64,000 nucleotides of DNA from Cytophagales bacterium (GCA_013298025.1 JAAFJE010000011.1:62001-126000), one strand, 5' to 3'; positions 42,936 through 52,272 are shown, counted from the first letter of the stretch. Notes: a model not told the origin generated them from the sequence alone. Program-made: numbers and translations.

Positions 42936-44480
42936 ATGCAATTATCTGACCTTTTGAGAATACTAAAACAGTATGTTAACAGTCTGCTAGACCGTGAAGG
43001 GTGGAGTATTGCGTTTGAACTCAAAGATGATAAAGAAACAGGTATATGCCTGAAGCTACGTGACCGTTACCAAACACTTGCAGCCAAACAGTTTTATATT
43101 CAAAAATACACATTTCCCCTTCCATCATTTACTGAGATATTTGAAAGACAAGAAGAAATTGCAAGTCAGATTCAAAAAGAAGATTTTTTACGAAATATTG
43201 ATTCATTTACAGTATATAGCTACAAGCAAAAACTTTTCAAAGAACTTAATGACATTTTTGTTCAGCACGAGCCATTAAGAGAAATTTATACAATTGCTCA
43301 AAATAATAATTATTCTTATATAGATTCCTTTAGTGTTAAGCATTTTTTTTCAATTGAAAATATTGAATTAAAGGAAATTAAAGGAGCTAAGGAAGTTTAC
43401 CTTTTGGGAGAAAATGGAGATGGAAAGTCTTTGATTTTAATGGCACTTCACCTTGCATTTAATGGGAGAGAGATTGAAAGAAACACAAATTTAGCATTCA
43501 CTGGAAAAATAAAAGAAATCATAAAAGCTAATAGTGAAGTAAAAATGAATGCCAAAGATACAGACGGAACAAAGTATGGTAATGAAAAACTGGTGTATAT
43601 AAAAAATTTTTATGCTTTTGGAGTACACCGTGGTAGATACAGTAGCGACAAATATGAGCAATACGGATTTATGTCGTTGTACGATGCCGACCTTCAACTA
43701 TATAGCCCTGAAAGATTAATGACTCAGGCTTTTTTCCTTGAACTTGAGAGGCGTTTGGATGCTCAACTTACCATTGAAACAGAAAAAGACTTGCCAGAAG
43801 GGATACCTCTAAAAACGATACAAGACCTCTTTCAAGCGTTGTTAGAAAGTAATGTTGAAATAGTAGTTTCGGCAGATGGTGTAAGATTTAAAGAGAAAGG
43901 CTTCGATCTCACTTTTAGTCAGCTTTCAGAAGGCTACAAGAATATCATGACGTGGGTATCTGATATGATTTATCGTTTTCAGCAACATCAGCCCAAAGTA
44001 ACTAAATTAGAAGATTTCAAGGGTATTGTACTACTAGATGAAATAGAATTGCATCTCCATCCGATTTGGCAAAGACGAATAGTAGGAAAACTAAGAACAT
44101 TTTTCCCCAATATCCAATTCGTTTTTACAACGCACAGCCCTACGGTTATTCAGGGTGCTTCGCAAGATGCTATTATCTATAGAATTTACAGAAATCCCAA
44201 AACTGGAAAAACCAGTGCAAGCGAAGCGTATTTTAAAAAAAATTTAGACCATTTGATGCTCAATTCGTTGGCTACTTCCCCTTTATTTGGGTTAGACGAT
44301 GCGAGGGTTTCAAGCAATGTAGCATCAGTTGATACAAGCGACTCTTATTTTCAAAGTAAAATTGCAAATAAAATTGAAGACGAACTGCAACGGCAAAAAA
44401 TAATGGGAAAAGCGTTTCTAAGCGATAAAGAAATAGACGATATTATAGATGACATCTTAAATCAAGAAATCAAAAAGTAA
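42936..44480 (+). CDS. AAA ATPase with N-terminal extension, second Septu-like pair
   Basis: 514 residues. Residues 1-130 are an extra domain I cannot place (starts QLSDLLRILKQYVNSLLDRE). The ATPase follows: Walker A GENGDGKSL (158-166), Walker B IVLLDEIELHLHPIW (DE 368-369), His in TTHSPTVIQ (400). The C-terminal 100 residues include the Asp/Glu/Ile-rich end KEIDDIIDDILNQ. The DEIDLHLHP-type Walker B and the HNH gene starting in the stop codon match PtuA-like ATPases. A/T-rich compared with mrp. Sequence differs clearly from the pair at 24.7 kb, so not a recent duplication. Confidence 0.78.
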   Translation: MQLSDLLRILKQYVNSLLDREGWSIAFELKDDKETGICLKLRDRYQTLAAKQFYIQKYTFPLPSFTEIFERQEEIASQIQKEDFLRNIDSFTVYSYKQKLFKELNDIFVQHEPLREIYTIAQNNNYSYIDSFSVKHFFSIENIELKEIKGAKEVYLLGENGDGKSLILMALHLAFNGREIERNTNLAFTGKIKEIIKANSEVKMNAKDTDGTKYGNEKLVYIKNFYAFGVHRGRYSSDKYEQYGFMSLYDADLQLYSPERLMTQAFFLELERRLDAQLTIETEKDLPEGIPLKTIQDLFQALLESNVEIVVSADGVRFKEKGFDLTFSQLSEGYKNIMTWVSDMIYRFQQHQPKVTKLEDFKGIVLLDEIELHLHPIWQRRIVGKLRTFFPNIQFVFTTHSPTVIQGASQDAIIYRIYRNPKTGKTSASEAYFKKNLDHLMLNSLATSPLFGLDDARVSSNVASVDTSDSYFQSKIANKIEDELQRQKIMGKAFLSDKEIDDIIDDILNQEIKK

Positions 44481-45286
44481 TGATAAAGATTGACAAGGAT
44501 ATTTCAATACATGAAACACCATTATCATTGAGACCACCAAGGAGCGTAAACTTCTATCCTCGTAACGTTCCTAGAACTGCTAAAACTACACACACGAGAA
44601 GAGTTGAATTACTAAAAAAAGGGGCTTATGTTGATAAAGACATCTACAATGCAAGATATAAAACGCCAGACATTAAAGATAAGTTAAGTGCTATCTATAA
44701 AAACAAATGTGCCTACTGTGAGCAAAAAGTAGAGTCGTTTCATGTTGAACATTACCGACCCAAGCAAAAATATTATTGGTTGGCTTACTCTTGGGATAAC
44801 TTAATCAGTACTTGTGCTTATTGTAACGAATACAAATCAACAAATTTCCAAGTAGCATCTCAAGCAACACTGGTAATTAACCACACAAACCTGAGAAATA
44901 TAAATGCTTTAAGTAATGCACATGATGCCGTTGAAAATCCAACGTTGGTAAATCCAGAAGTCACCAATCCATTGGGCAAGATTGATTTTGACCATGATGG
45001 GAACATCTTATCGGCTGACCCGAAATTTGCCTATACCATAAGTATTTGCCGCATAGATAGAACCTACTTAAAAGACCGTAGAAAAAAAATATTTGACGAT
45101 TTACGTAGAGACCTCAAAACAGCATTTGTAACGAATGCAACACCCCTTGAACAATCAATAGCAATTAAAACAATTGTAAGAAAGTTTGCTACTGATTGTA
45201 CAGATGATGAAAATGAGTTTTTAGCATTTAGACGATATATTTTTGACCATTGGCTACATGCCGAAATTAGGAATATCAGGCATTAA
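44480..45286 (+). CDS. HNH endonuclease partner of the second ATPase
   Basis: 268 residues with a complete HNH/zinc centre: CAYCEQK (Cys77, Cys80), FHVEHYRPK (His88, Glu90, His91), NLISTCAYCNEYKS (Asn107-region, Cys112, Cys115). N-terminal 70 residues are basic and unstructured-looking. The start codon overlaps the ATPase stop by one base, so expression is coupled. Predicted to be the DNA-cutting half of a Septu-like defence pair; target unknown. Confidence 0.8.
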   Translation: MIKIDKDISIHETPLSLRPPRSVNFYPRNVPRTAKTTHTRRVELLKKGAYVDKDIYNARYKTPDIKDKLSAIYKNKCAYCEQKVESFHVEHYRPKQKYYWLAYSWDNLISTCAYCNEYKSTNFQVASQATLVINHTNLRNINALSNAHDAVENPTLVNPEVTNPLGKIDFDHDGNILSADPKFAYTISICRIDRTYLKDRRKKIFDDLRRDLKTAFVTNATPLEQSIAIKTIVRKFATDCTDDENEFLAFRRYIFDHWLHAEIRNIRH

Positions 45287-45378
45287 ATTCCAAAAATAAA
45301 GGTGATTTGGCGTAATCATGCAAGTAAACAATCGTTATTTTCTTGAATACCTCTACTTGAATCTAAGATATTTTTAAA

Positions 45379-45960
45379 ATGACAAAAAGAAACGATTGGA
45401 AAATACTCAAAGCAACAACTGAAGAAATATTTAAGAATGCTGTGATTGATTATAAACACACTTGGGGATTTCAGATACAAACTCGTACTAAATGGAACAA
45501 GGGCTTACCGATAGAAAAAATACAAGCAATCGAAGAATATTTTAAATTTATCTTGCCCGTTGACTACGTTGAGATGTTGCAGGTTATCAACGGATTTGAT
45601 ACGCCTCATATTGCTGTTAATCCTGACATAACAGAAGAATACGAATATCAAAGAAGATGCTATAAATATCCAGATGATATAGAAAATACAAAATGGCTTA
45701 TTGAAGAAGCAAAGAAGTACATTGAATATGCAACAGAGGCACTCCATGAGCATGGTTTTAACAATGATGTAATAGAAGGTTTTGTTCCTTTGTATGGACA
45801 TAGAGCATTGGCTGTTCTTAAAGATAAAACTAAATCACCTGTGTTATCTATTTGGGGCGATGACATTATTGTTTACGGAAACACACTTGTAGATTATTGG
45901 TATAAAGAACTAGCAATACCACACAAGTATAATGAATCTAAAAATCAGGAACTTAAATGA
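45379..45960 (+). CDS. SMI1/KNR4-family protein
   Basis: 193 residues. The SMI1/KNR4 core is visible: IEKIQAIEEYFKFILPVDYVEMLQVINGFDTP, then FVPLYGHRALAVLKD and SIWGDDIIVYGNTLVDY. In bacteria this fold is a frequent immunity protein against polymorphic toxins, but also has general roles. It follows the second ATPase/HNH pair by about 90 bases on the same strand, so it may be a third component or just a neighbour in the acquired segment. No toxin gene is adjacent. Confidence 0.78.
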   Translation: MTKRNDWKILKATTEEIFKNAVIDYKHTWGFQIQTRTKWNKGLPIEKIQAIEEYFKFILPVDYVEMLQVINGFDTPHIAVNPDITEEYEYQRRCYKYPDDIENTKWLIEEAKKYIEYATEALHEHGFNNDVIEGFVPLYGHRALAVLKDKTKSPVLSIWGDDIIVYGNTLVDYWYKELAIPHKYNESKNQELK

Positions 45961-46035
45961 ATTTTTATGTTACCTAAATATAATCAAACACTAAAACCAG
46001 TACCCACATTCACTATTCCCCTCATGGTTTGTTCT

Positions 46036-47088
46036 ATGAAAAAAATACTCGCCTCACTACTTTTGCTAGGTCTATGCTTGCCGCTTGTTGCCCAACAAAA
46101 AACAACGCCTCAAGGGATTCATTTTTTTAAAGGTTCGCTGAAAGAGGCTTTTGCTTTTGCCCAAAAGCAAAACAAACCGCTCTTTGTCGAGATTTATGCC
46201 ATTGGCTGCCACCACTGCGAAAACTTCAAAAAAACCTTCGATTCCAATGCCGCTATTGGTGATTTTTACGACAAAAATTTTGTCAATTATCAACTCGAAG
46301 TAAACTCTGCGGAGGGAATGAAATTCAGAGAAAAACACAATATTTATGTGGTTTCTACGCCTTTGATGACTTTTTGGGATAAAAACGAAAACTTGTTGCA
46401 TATCCAAACGGCTGGCGATGAGCAAAACAACCAAGCGTATTTGCTGGCCATGGGACGCAAGGCCTTAGACCCTCAACAGCAATCGGCGGCTTGGAAAAAA
46501 CTCTTTCAGGCTGGCGAACAAGACCCTAATTTTTTGATTGAATATGCTTATACTTGTCGCATGATTTGCGATACGGTCGATAATATTGCCGCCATGAATC
46601 GCTATGTTTCGCTTCTAACGCCCGAACGATACAACGATGCCATTAATTTTGTGTTGTTGCAAAAGGTTATCATGGACGACGACAATCCCTTATTTTTACA
46701 TTTAATGCAAAACCTCGTTGTCTATCAGCAAAAATACGGCTCGGAGGTGGTCAATAGTGCTGCCGAAAACATCATGATGTATAGCTTATTTAGTAGCAGA
46801 AGTCCACGTTTTTCTTTAGAAAAATTCCAACAAATGCGACAAAATTTGCGTAAAATTGGGATTCCAGAAAAGTCTATCCAAGCCCGATTGGTTTGGATTG
46901 AATCGGCTGTCATGTTCAGAACAGGCCACGAGCTAGAAGCGGCTCAATTGATAAATTCTTTCTGTAAAGGTATATCAGACATCAATAAACAAGACGCTAC
47001 TTACATCGAGTCGTTTGTGAAAAATAAAACCCAAAACCAAGAAGCTTTAGCTTTACTAGATTGGATTTTTAAATTAAAAAATAAATAA
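46036..47088 (+). CDS. Secreted thioredoxin-fold protein
   Basis: 350 residues from the ATG at 46036, with signal peptide KKILASLLLLGLCLPLVAQ. The N-terminal 130 residues are thioredoxin-like: FVEIYAIGCHHCENFKKTF has a CxxC-type active site with four residues C-H-H-C, then VVSTPLMTFWD (cis-Pro region). The C-terminal 200 residues are helical with no recognised domain. Likely a periplasmic disulfide reductase or isomerase. The frame opens at 45967, but only the later ATG yields a proper signal peptide. Confidence 0.88.
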   Translation: MKKILASLLLLGLCLPLVAQQKTTPQGIHFFKGSLKEAFAFAQKQNKPLFVEIYAIGCHHCENFKKTFDSNAAIGDFYDKNFVNYQLEVNSAEGMKFREKHNIYVVSTPLMTFWDKNENLLHIQTAGDEQNNQAYLLAMGRKALDPQQQSAAWKKLFQAGEQDPNFLIEYAYTCRMICDTVDNIAAMNRYVSLLTPERYNDAINFVLLQKVIMDDDNPLFLHLMQNLVVYQQKYGSEVVNSAAENIMMYSLFSSRSPRFSLEKFQQMRQNLRKIGIPEKSIQARLVWIESAVMFRTGHELEAAQLINSFCKGISDINKQDATYIESFVKNKTQNQEALALLDWIFKLKNK

Positions 47089-47223
47089 AATACGACCATT
47101 GCACTCGAAGTATTAGTGGTAAGTTGTGAATCAAATGATTCATTTTTAGTTATTTACATTTATTCGTAATTTACGCAATAATAGTTGTCGTATTCAATAC
47201 ATACAGTAAACCTTAACGTTTTT

Positions 47224-47247
47224 CCCGATATACCAAATCGGGTTTTT
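47224..47247 (+). terminator. Terminator directly upstream of the ligase gene
   Basis: Stem CCCGAT (47224-47229) with ATCGGG (47237-47242), then TTTTT, ending five bases before the ATG at 47252. It may end the thioredoxin transcript or attenuate the ligase gene. Confidence 0.6.
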
Positions 47248-47251
47248 GGTA

Positions 47252-49015
47252 ATGAAAATAGGTATTTTCTTCGGCGGTCCCGCTCGTGAACGTGAGATTA
47301 GTTTTGCAGGTGGCAAAACAGCAATGGAAAACATTGATAAGGCTCTTTTTACACCCGTGCCTGTGTTTGTCGATAGCCTAGGCAACTTTATCTTACTCAA
47401 CGAATCGTTGGTTTATTCTGCTTCGATTAGGGATTTTTATCCTCCAACATCTTATCAAGGTGAATATCAAGTATATGTAGAATCATTAGGGGAGTTGTCG
47501 ATAGAAGAAAAGGCAAAGATGATTGCCGAAGTGGGGCAACTTATCACGCCAGAGCAATTTAAGCAGCATTTCGATTTTGCGTTTATTGCCATGCACGGGC
47601 CTGCTTGCGAAGACGGCAGTATTCAGGGTTTACTCGAATGGTACGGGATTCCGTATTCTGGGCCAAGTGTGATGGGTTCTTCTATTGGGATTGATAAAAT
47701 TGCTCAAAACGATTTGATTCGCTTGGCTGTAGGCCTCGACAAACAAACGGCTACGCTCACCCGTGAGCAATTTGATACCCAAGATAAAGCTGTGGCGTTT
47801 GAAAAAATCAAAGCAGAAGTCGGGTTTCCTTTTGTAGTAAAAGCACCGCACCAAGGTTCTTCTATTGGGGTGGCTTTTGTAAAACAAGATACGGTAGAAG
47901 CTTTTGAAAAAGCCGTCAAACAATGTTTTTTCATTCGTGAAGTAAGTAGAGAAGAATGGGAAACGAGCGATAAAACAGCTTATGTACAACGCATGGCAAA
48001 CCTCGACGAAGGCACAGGATTTCCGGTGGCTTTGGGCGAAGAATTGATTTATCATCCAGCCACTTTATTAGTCAAACTCGACGCTCATTTTGCTCAATCG
48101 GAGGCAAATGCACTGTTGGTGTCGAGCAATGCCGAAGACGCTGTGTTGTTTGAAAGTTTTGTCAAAGGACAAGAATTTAGCTGTGGCGTGATTCAAACGC
48201 CCGATTGCGAGTCGGTTGCTTTGCCCCCGACCGAAATCATTGCAGCCGTAGAAGTATTTGATTTTAAGGCAAAATACCAATCGTCGGCTACACGCAAGCG
48301 TATCCCAATTTTGACCAGTTTAGAAAATTTACAAAAAGTACAAGCCGATGTAAAGAAAGCATTTGATGCACTCAAATTTGGCGTTTGTACCCGTATAGAT
48401 GGCTTTCTTACACCCGAAGGAAAAGTGCTACTCCACGACCCCAACACCATTCCGGGGATGTCGCCCACGTCTTTGATTTTCAAACAAATGGCAGAAATTG
48501 GTCTTAACGTAACCGATGCCATTACCTATTTTATTCGTCAGTCTATCCGAGAACGCATTCGTACAGGCAAAAACACCATCAAATTTCAGCAATTGCTTCA
48601 ATTGCTAGACAAAGCCATTGCCCAACGCATCGCAGGGCTACCGCAACGCAAGCAAGTGGCATTGGTGTTTGGGGGCTTTAGTGCCGAAGCCAGAGAAGAG
48701 TCGTTTTTGCAAGCCAAAAAAGTGTATGGTCAATTAGCCTCAAGTGCCGATGTTGCCGTACATCTTATCTTTGTTTCGGGCGAAACCGCCACAGCCGCAC
48801 ACTATTATCAGTTGCCAGTGAATTTGCTTTTCAAAGAATTTGCCGAAGATATAGTAAAAGGACTCGATGGCGTAATTCATCCTTTGATTGAAGAAACCAG
48901 AGCCAAAGCAACCGCCATTACCCTTCATTTTACGGGACAACTCATGAATAATGTCCAAGAAATAACGGCAGAAACATTGGCTACGTTCGACGAGCAAGTG
49001 AATGTATTAGCCTAA
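47252..49015 (+). CDS. D-Ala-D-Ala ligase homologue with C-terminal extra domain
   Basis: 587 residues, far longer than Ddl (about 310-370). Residues 1-430 form a Ddl-like ligase: GIFFGGPAREREISFAGG, AFIAMHGPACEDGSIQGLLE, YSGPSVMGSSIGIDK, APHQGSSIGVAF, GQEFSCGVI and RIDGFLTPEGKVLLHDPNTI then PGMSPTSL. The Mg ligand motif reads DPNT instead of ExN. Residues about 470-587 restart with VALVFGGFSAEAREESFLQAKK, echoing the N-terminal motif, so a second pre-ATP-grasp domain seems fused. It may still make D-Ala-D-Ala or another dipeptide. Confidence 0.82.
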   Translation: MKIGIFFGGPAREREISFAGGKTAMENIDKALFTPVPVFVDSLGNFILLNESLVYSASIRDFYPPTSYQGEYQVYVESLGELSIEEKAKMIAEVGQLITPEQFKQHFDFAFIAMHGPACEDGSIQGLLEWYGIPYSGPSVMGSSIGIDKIAQNDLIRLAVGLDKQTATLTREQFDTQDKAVAFEKIKAEVGFPFVVKAPHQGSSIGVAFVKQDTVEAFEKAVKQCFFIREVSREEWETSDKTAYVQRMANLDEGTGFPVALGEELIYHPATLLVKLDAHFAQSEANALLVSSNAEDAVLFESFVKGQEFSCGVIQTPDCESVALPPTEIIAAVEVFDFKAKYQSSATRKRIPILTSLENLQKVQADVKKAFDALKFGVCTRIDGFLTPEGKVLLHDPNTIPGMSPTSLIFKQMAEIGLNVTDAITYFIRQSIRERIRTGKNTIKFQQLLQLLDKAIAQRIAGLPQRKQVALVFGGFSAEAREESFLQAKKVYGQLASSADVAVHLIFVSGETATAAHYYQLPVNLLFKEFAEDIVKGLDGVIHPLIEETRAKATAITLHFTGQLMNNVQEITAETLATFDEQVNVLA

Positions 49016-49069
49016 TATAGCACAAAATATAGTCAAGTATTTGATTTTTAGTGTAATAATACTCCATTG

Positions 49070-49117
49070 AAAAGCCCTTCTTTTATTGTTCTAAACGGCC
49101 ATAAGAGAAGGGCTTTT
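49070..49117. terminator. Bidirectional terminator
   Basis: 17-bp stem with one G-U pair (49070-49086 with 49101-49117), A-run before and T-run after, between two converging genes. Confidence 0.85.
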
Positions 49118-49153
49118 TAATAGATAAATACATAAAATATCAACACTAAAATC

Positions 49154-49975
49154 TTACTTTTCGTGACGTAACATTTCTATTTGTTCAATTGTCAGGTTTG
49201 TGAGCCTTACTATTACTTGATTGTCAAAACCTTCTAATATGGCATTTCTGGCAATATCAAGTTTTGCTTTTTGTTCTACAAGCATTTTTTCAGCCTTATC
49301 GTCAGTTTCTCTCATACGTGCATATTCATAGGCTTCTAAATCTGCTTTTGTCCACAAATGCTGGTCTGCTTCACTGTAAGCGGCTTGTAGCCCTTCATCA
49401 TCTGCATTGGCAGGAACAACAGTCAATCTTTCCGCATTTTTGATAAAATAGACCCATTTATCTATCAAGGTATCAAGTTCTAGCTCTGTTTTGTTGAATT
49501 TGGGTAATTCTATAAAATTGAAATCCAAGTCTTTCAATTTATGTTCGTAGGTTTCAGCGTCTAAAATCAAATGTCTTGACAAATAATGCGTTGTTTCTAA
49601 AAACTCAAAATTGAGAATCCCTATGAAAATAGTGGGTTTGAGCTGATAGTAATTCTCTCCTATATTTAGTTGTGCAGCGTAGCTTTTGGCACTGTAATAT
49701 ACCACTCGTTTGGCAAACCCTATTTTATCGGTAAGTTGCATTTCCACAATATATTCGTTCCCTCTTGCGTCTGTTGCTTTTACATCTAAAATAGTAGATT
49801 TCGCTCCTAAAACGATAGGAACTTGATAAGGGTTTACGATAGTAACAGACGCAATTTTTTTATTACCTTCCAACTTGAGTATTGCATTTAAGAATGATAT
49901 TAAAATTTCAGTTTTGCCTCCATTTCCGAATATTTTACGAAAAGCAATATCGTTTTTTATATCTGCAAATTGCAT
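49154..49975 (-). CDS. Rpn-family PD-(D/E)XK nuclease / transposase-like
   Basis: 273 residues, complete Rpn/PDDEXK_2 protein. N-terminus FADIKNDIAFRKIFGNGGK, catalytic pattern ILDVKATDARGNEYIVEMQL (Asp, then E-x-Q), then RVVYYSAKSYAAQLNIGENY and YQLKPTIFIGIL. Rpn proteins are DNA endonucleases linked to recA-independent recombination and often vary between strains. The C-terminus is a coiled-coil/LTIEQIEML segment. No terminal inverted repeats were seen, so it does not look like an active transposon. Confidence 0.9.
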   Translation of the reverse strand: MQFADIKNDIAFRKIFGNGGKTEILISFLNAILKLEGNKKIASVTIVNPYQVPIVLGAKSTILDVKATDARGNEYIVEMQLTDKIGFAKRVVYYSAKSYAAQLNIGENYYQLKPTIFIGILNFEFLETTHYLSRHLILDAETYEHKLKDLDFNFIELPKFNKTELELDTLIDKWVYFIKNAERLTVVPANADDEGLQAAYSEADQHLWTKADLEAYEYARMRETDDKAEKMLVEQKAKLDIARNAILEGFDNQVIVRLTNLTIEQIEMLRHEK

Positions 49976-50077
49976 AGCATCCAGCGATTAAATTACGCTA
50001 GTAAAGATACAAAAATCATAAAATAGATTGCTTAAATACCGTTATTTTCACCATCAAACACCACAGAATCAATTGAT

Positions 50078-51094
50078 TTACTCGCTTTGCAAACGAGCGA
50101 TGATGCCCTTGCCTACTGCCCATACGCTATTGCCTTTGCTGCCAACGGCATGAAATGCCGATTGGTCTATCGCTTGCCAAGTTTGTCCCCAATCGCTCGA
50201 CTTACTCGTACCCGAAGGCCCAACTGCTACGAGTATGCGTTTTTGCCACAGAGCAACGCCCTCTTTCAATCCTGCTGGATTGGTCTGGCTTGCTTCTTGC
50301 CATGTTTTACCGCCATCTTGGGTATAAAGTGTGTGGGACATCGCCTTATTTACTTGCTTGTAGTCGCCTCCTACGGCAAAGCCATGCTGGGCATCCCAAA
50401 AGTGCATCCCAAACAAGCCCGTCGAAGCATTAGCAGCAATCGCCGTACTGCTCACCGTCCAGTTTTTTCCGTAATCTGCACTGGCAAAAATGCGGGCGTA
50501 AGTACTGCCACCTGTACAAATAAACGCCTTGCCTTGGGGGGCTATCACCAAACTTGTACCCGAAGCGGCAAAGGCAGCTTCATTGTCTTCACAAAGGGGA
50601 AGCGTTTCGGGGATGAGTTTTTCCCAAGTATTACCTCCGTCGTGGGTTTGTAGTAAAAACCAACGCCCTTCTACTGGGTCGGAGAAAATGATGCCCTCTT
50701 TTTTATTCCAGAAATCAACGCCATCAAAAAATACGCCTTTTTGCGTCGTTTCAAAAACCAAACGCCACGTTTTACCCCCATCGTTTGTTTTAAAAACCTT
50801 GGCTGCTCCTGTCGTTGCCTCGCCAGCACTTACCACAACTGCTTCTTGGGCATTAAAAGCGTGAATATCTCTAAAATCGAGCTTTTCAGCACCTGCTACA
50901 GGCAATTGTTGCCACGTTGTGCCATCAATTGTACGCAGAACGCTTCCTTTTGAGCCGCTTGCCCACGCTATTTTTTCAGAAACGACGCAAAGACCTCTAA
51001 AACTGATGTTGGGGTCGTTAAACTGTGTTTGCCATTGTGCCAATACAGGCATCGTAAAAATCAAGAAAAGTCCTACTAATGAAATTTGTTTCAT
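50078..51094 (-). CDS. Secreted BNR/YCF48-like beta-propeller protein
   Basis: 338 residues with signal peptide (ISLVGLFLIFTMPVLA). Repeated motifs of the BNR/YCF48 type are visible: VLRTIDGTTWQQL, VFKTNDGGKTWRLVF, LQTHDGGNTWEKL, IFASADYGKNWTV, LYTQDGGKTWQEA, TSKSSDWGQTWQAI. These form a beta-propeller. Homologues range from sialidase-like to assembly factors; no catalytic set for a glycosidase is seen, so a binding or structural role in the periplasm is likelier. Not part of an obvious operon. Confidence 0.85.
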   Translation of the reverse strand: MKQISLVGLFLIFTMPVLAQWQTQFNDPNISFRGLCVVSEKIAWASGSKGSVLRTIDGTTWQQLPVAGAEKLDFRDIHAFNAQEAVVVSAGEATTGAAKVFKTNDGGKTWRLVFETTQKGVFFDGVDFWNKKEGIIFSDPVEGRWFLLQTHDGGNTWEKLIPETLPLCEDNEAAFAASGTSLVIAPQGKAFICTGGSTYARIFASADYGKNWTVSSTAIAANASTGLFGMHFWDAQHGFAVGGDYKQVNKAMSHTLYTQDGGKTWQEASQTNPAGLKEGVALWQKRILVAVGPSGTSKSSDWGQTWQAIDQSAFHAVGSKGNSVWAVGKGIIARLQSE

Positions 51095-51200
51095 GTGTTT
51101 GTTTGATTTGTGTAATTGGGTTAATTATCCTTCTAAAAGGATTTATTAGGTAAAATATTGAAAACTTTTCGACAACGATACAAAATCTCAATTTGTTTTG

Positions 51201-51397
51201 TATATTTGAAATAATATTACTTATCTAATATTTTTTGTAAAAATTTCCATTAAATAAAGACTTTTATGCCAAAAATATAGGCAAAAACGAGGGGAGAGAA
51301 CCCTTTATTCGAGCCATTCGACCATCGCAAAGGATATTGTTTTATATAAATGCTTGATTACATAAACCTTGTCGAGTTTCTCGGCAAGGTTTTTTGT
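51201..51397 (+). promoter_or_regulatory. Leader with possible attenuator before siroheme gene
   Basis: TATATTTG at 51201-51208 fits a -7 element. About 155 bases later a terminator hairpin (stem 51364-51376 with 51380-51392, one G-U pair, then TTTTTG) stands before the GTG start at 51458. A promoter followed by a terminator and then the gene suggests transcription attenuation or a riboswitch; I could not match a known class. Confidence 0.5.
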
Positions 51398-51457
51398 TTA
51401 AATCAACTATTTTTTTTCCGTAAAAATGAAGAACTTCGCACAAAAAACGTAATAATC

Positions 51458-52063
51458 GTGCAAGAAAATACTTCCCGCAATACGCTATTTCCTATCTTTC
51501 TCAAGCTTGATACCTTAGATGTGCTACTGGTTGGTGGTGGCAACGTGGGGCTAGAAAAACTTTCGGCAATGCTCCAAAATAGTCCGCAGGCACGCATTAC
51601 GGTGGTTGGAACTATTATTTACGAGCCTTTGCGTACTTTCGCCAAAGACTATCCACAAGTACAATTGATAGAAAGAGGTTTTGAATTGACCGACCTCGAC
51701 CAACGTGATTTGGTGATTTTGGCTACCGACAATCCTGCTTTACACGCTACCATCAAGGCCGAAGCCAGCAAAAGACATTTGCTTTGCAACGTGGCCGATA
51801 CGCCCCATCTCTGCGACTTTTATTTGGGTTCGATTGTACAAAAAGGAGATTTGAAAATAGCCATTTCTACCAATGGCAAATCGCCGACGATGGCCAAACG
51901 GATGCGTGAGTTTTTAGACGAACTCATTCCCGATAATATTCAACAATTGCTCGACAACCTGCGTGAAATCAGGAAATCAATTGTAGGTGATTTTCAGGAG
52001 AAAATACGGGTATTGAACGAAATCACCGCTAGTATGGTAGCCTCTAAAAAAACGGAGAAATAA
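51458..52063 (+). CDS. Precorrin-2 dehydrogenase / sirohydrochlorin ferrochelatase-type protein
   Basis: 201 residues from a GTG at 51458. It matches the CysG N-terminal/Met8 family: FPIFLKLDTLDVLLVGGGNV (NAD site), VILATDNPALHATIKAEASK, LLCNVADTPHLCDFYLGSIV and IAISTNGKSPTMAKRMREFL. It makes sirohydrochlorin and siroheme, the cofactor of sulfite and nitrite reductases. The longer frame from 51350 runs through a terminator hairpin and is rejected. cysE and cysM further on fit a sulfur assimilation theme. Confidence 0.87.
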   Translation: MQENTSRNTLFPIFLKLDTLDVLLVGGGNVGLEKLSAMLQNSPQARITVVGTIIYEPLRTFAKDYPQVQLIERGFELTDLDQRDLVILATDNPALHATIKAEASKRHLLCNVADTPHLCDFYLGSIVQKGDLKIAISTNGKSPTMAKRMREFLDELIPDNIQQLLDNLREIRKSIVGDFQEKIRVLNEITASMVASKKTEK

Positions 52064-52184
52064 GTTATTTAGTGAATGAGTGATTGAGTGAATTGTGAAT
52101 TAAGTATTTGATTATTAGATTATTAAAAAATAAATAAACTAAATCCATTGGTTACAATTCAAACAATGAAGCCGTTTGAAACTG

Positions 52185-52230
52185 ATTTTCCTGTTAGCGT
52201 ATGAATTAATTCGTCCACTAACAGGAAAAT
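52185..52230. terminator. Hairpin between convergent genes
   Basis: Perfect 13-bp stem (52185-52197 with 52218-52230), 20-base loop, between the siroheme gene and the converging regulator gene. No long T-run, so only a likely terminator. Confidence 0.5.
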
Positions 52231-52272
52231 ATCGAACAATCTTACATTAATACTTTCATCATCTAAGCGTTT

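Noticed and set aside
49154-49975. Active transposon
   Set aside because: Rpn proteins are transposase-like by name, but no terminal inverted repeats or target duplications were found.
50087-50653. 188-residue plus-strand frame
   Set aside because: Antisense to the BNR propeller gene, Cys- and Arg-rich random-looking sequence.
51350-51457. N-terminal extension of the siroheme gene
   Set aside because: The stretch holds a terminator hairpin and T-run, and the residues do not match the family; the GTG at 51458 fits better.
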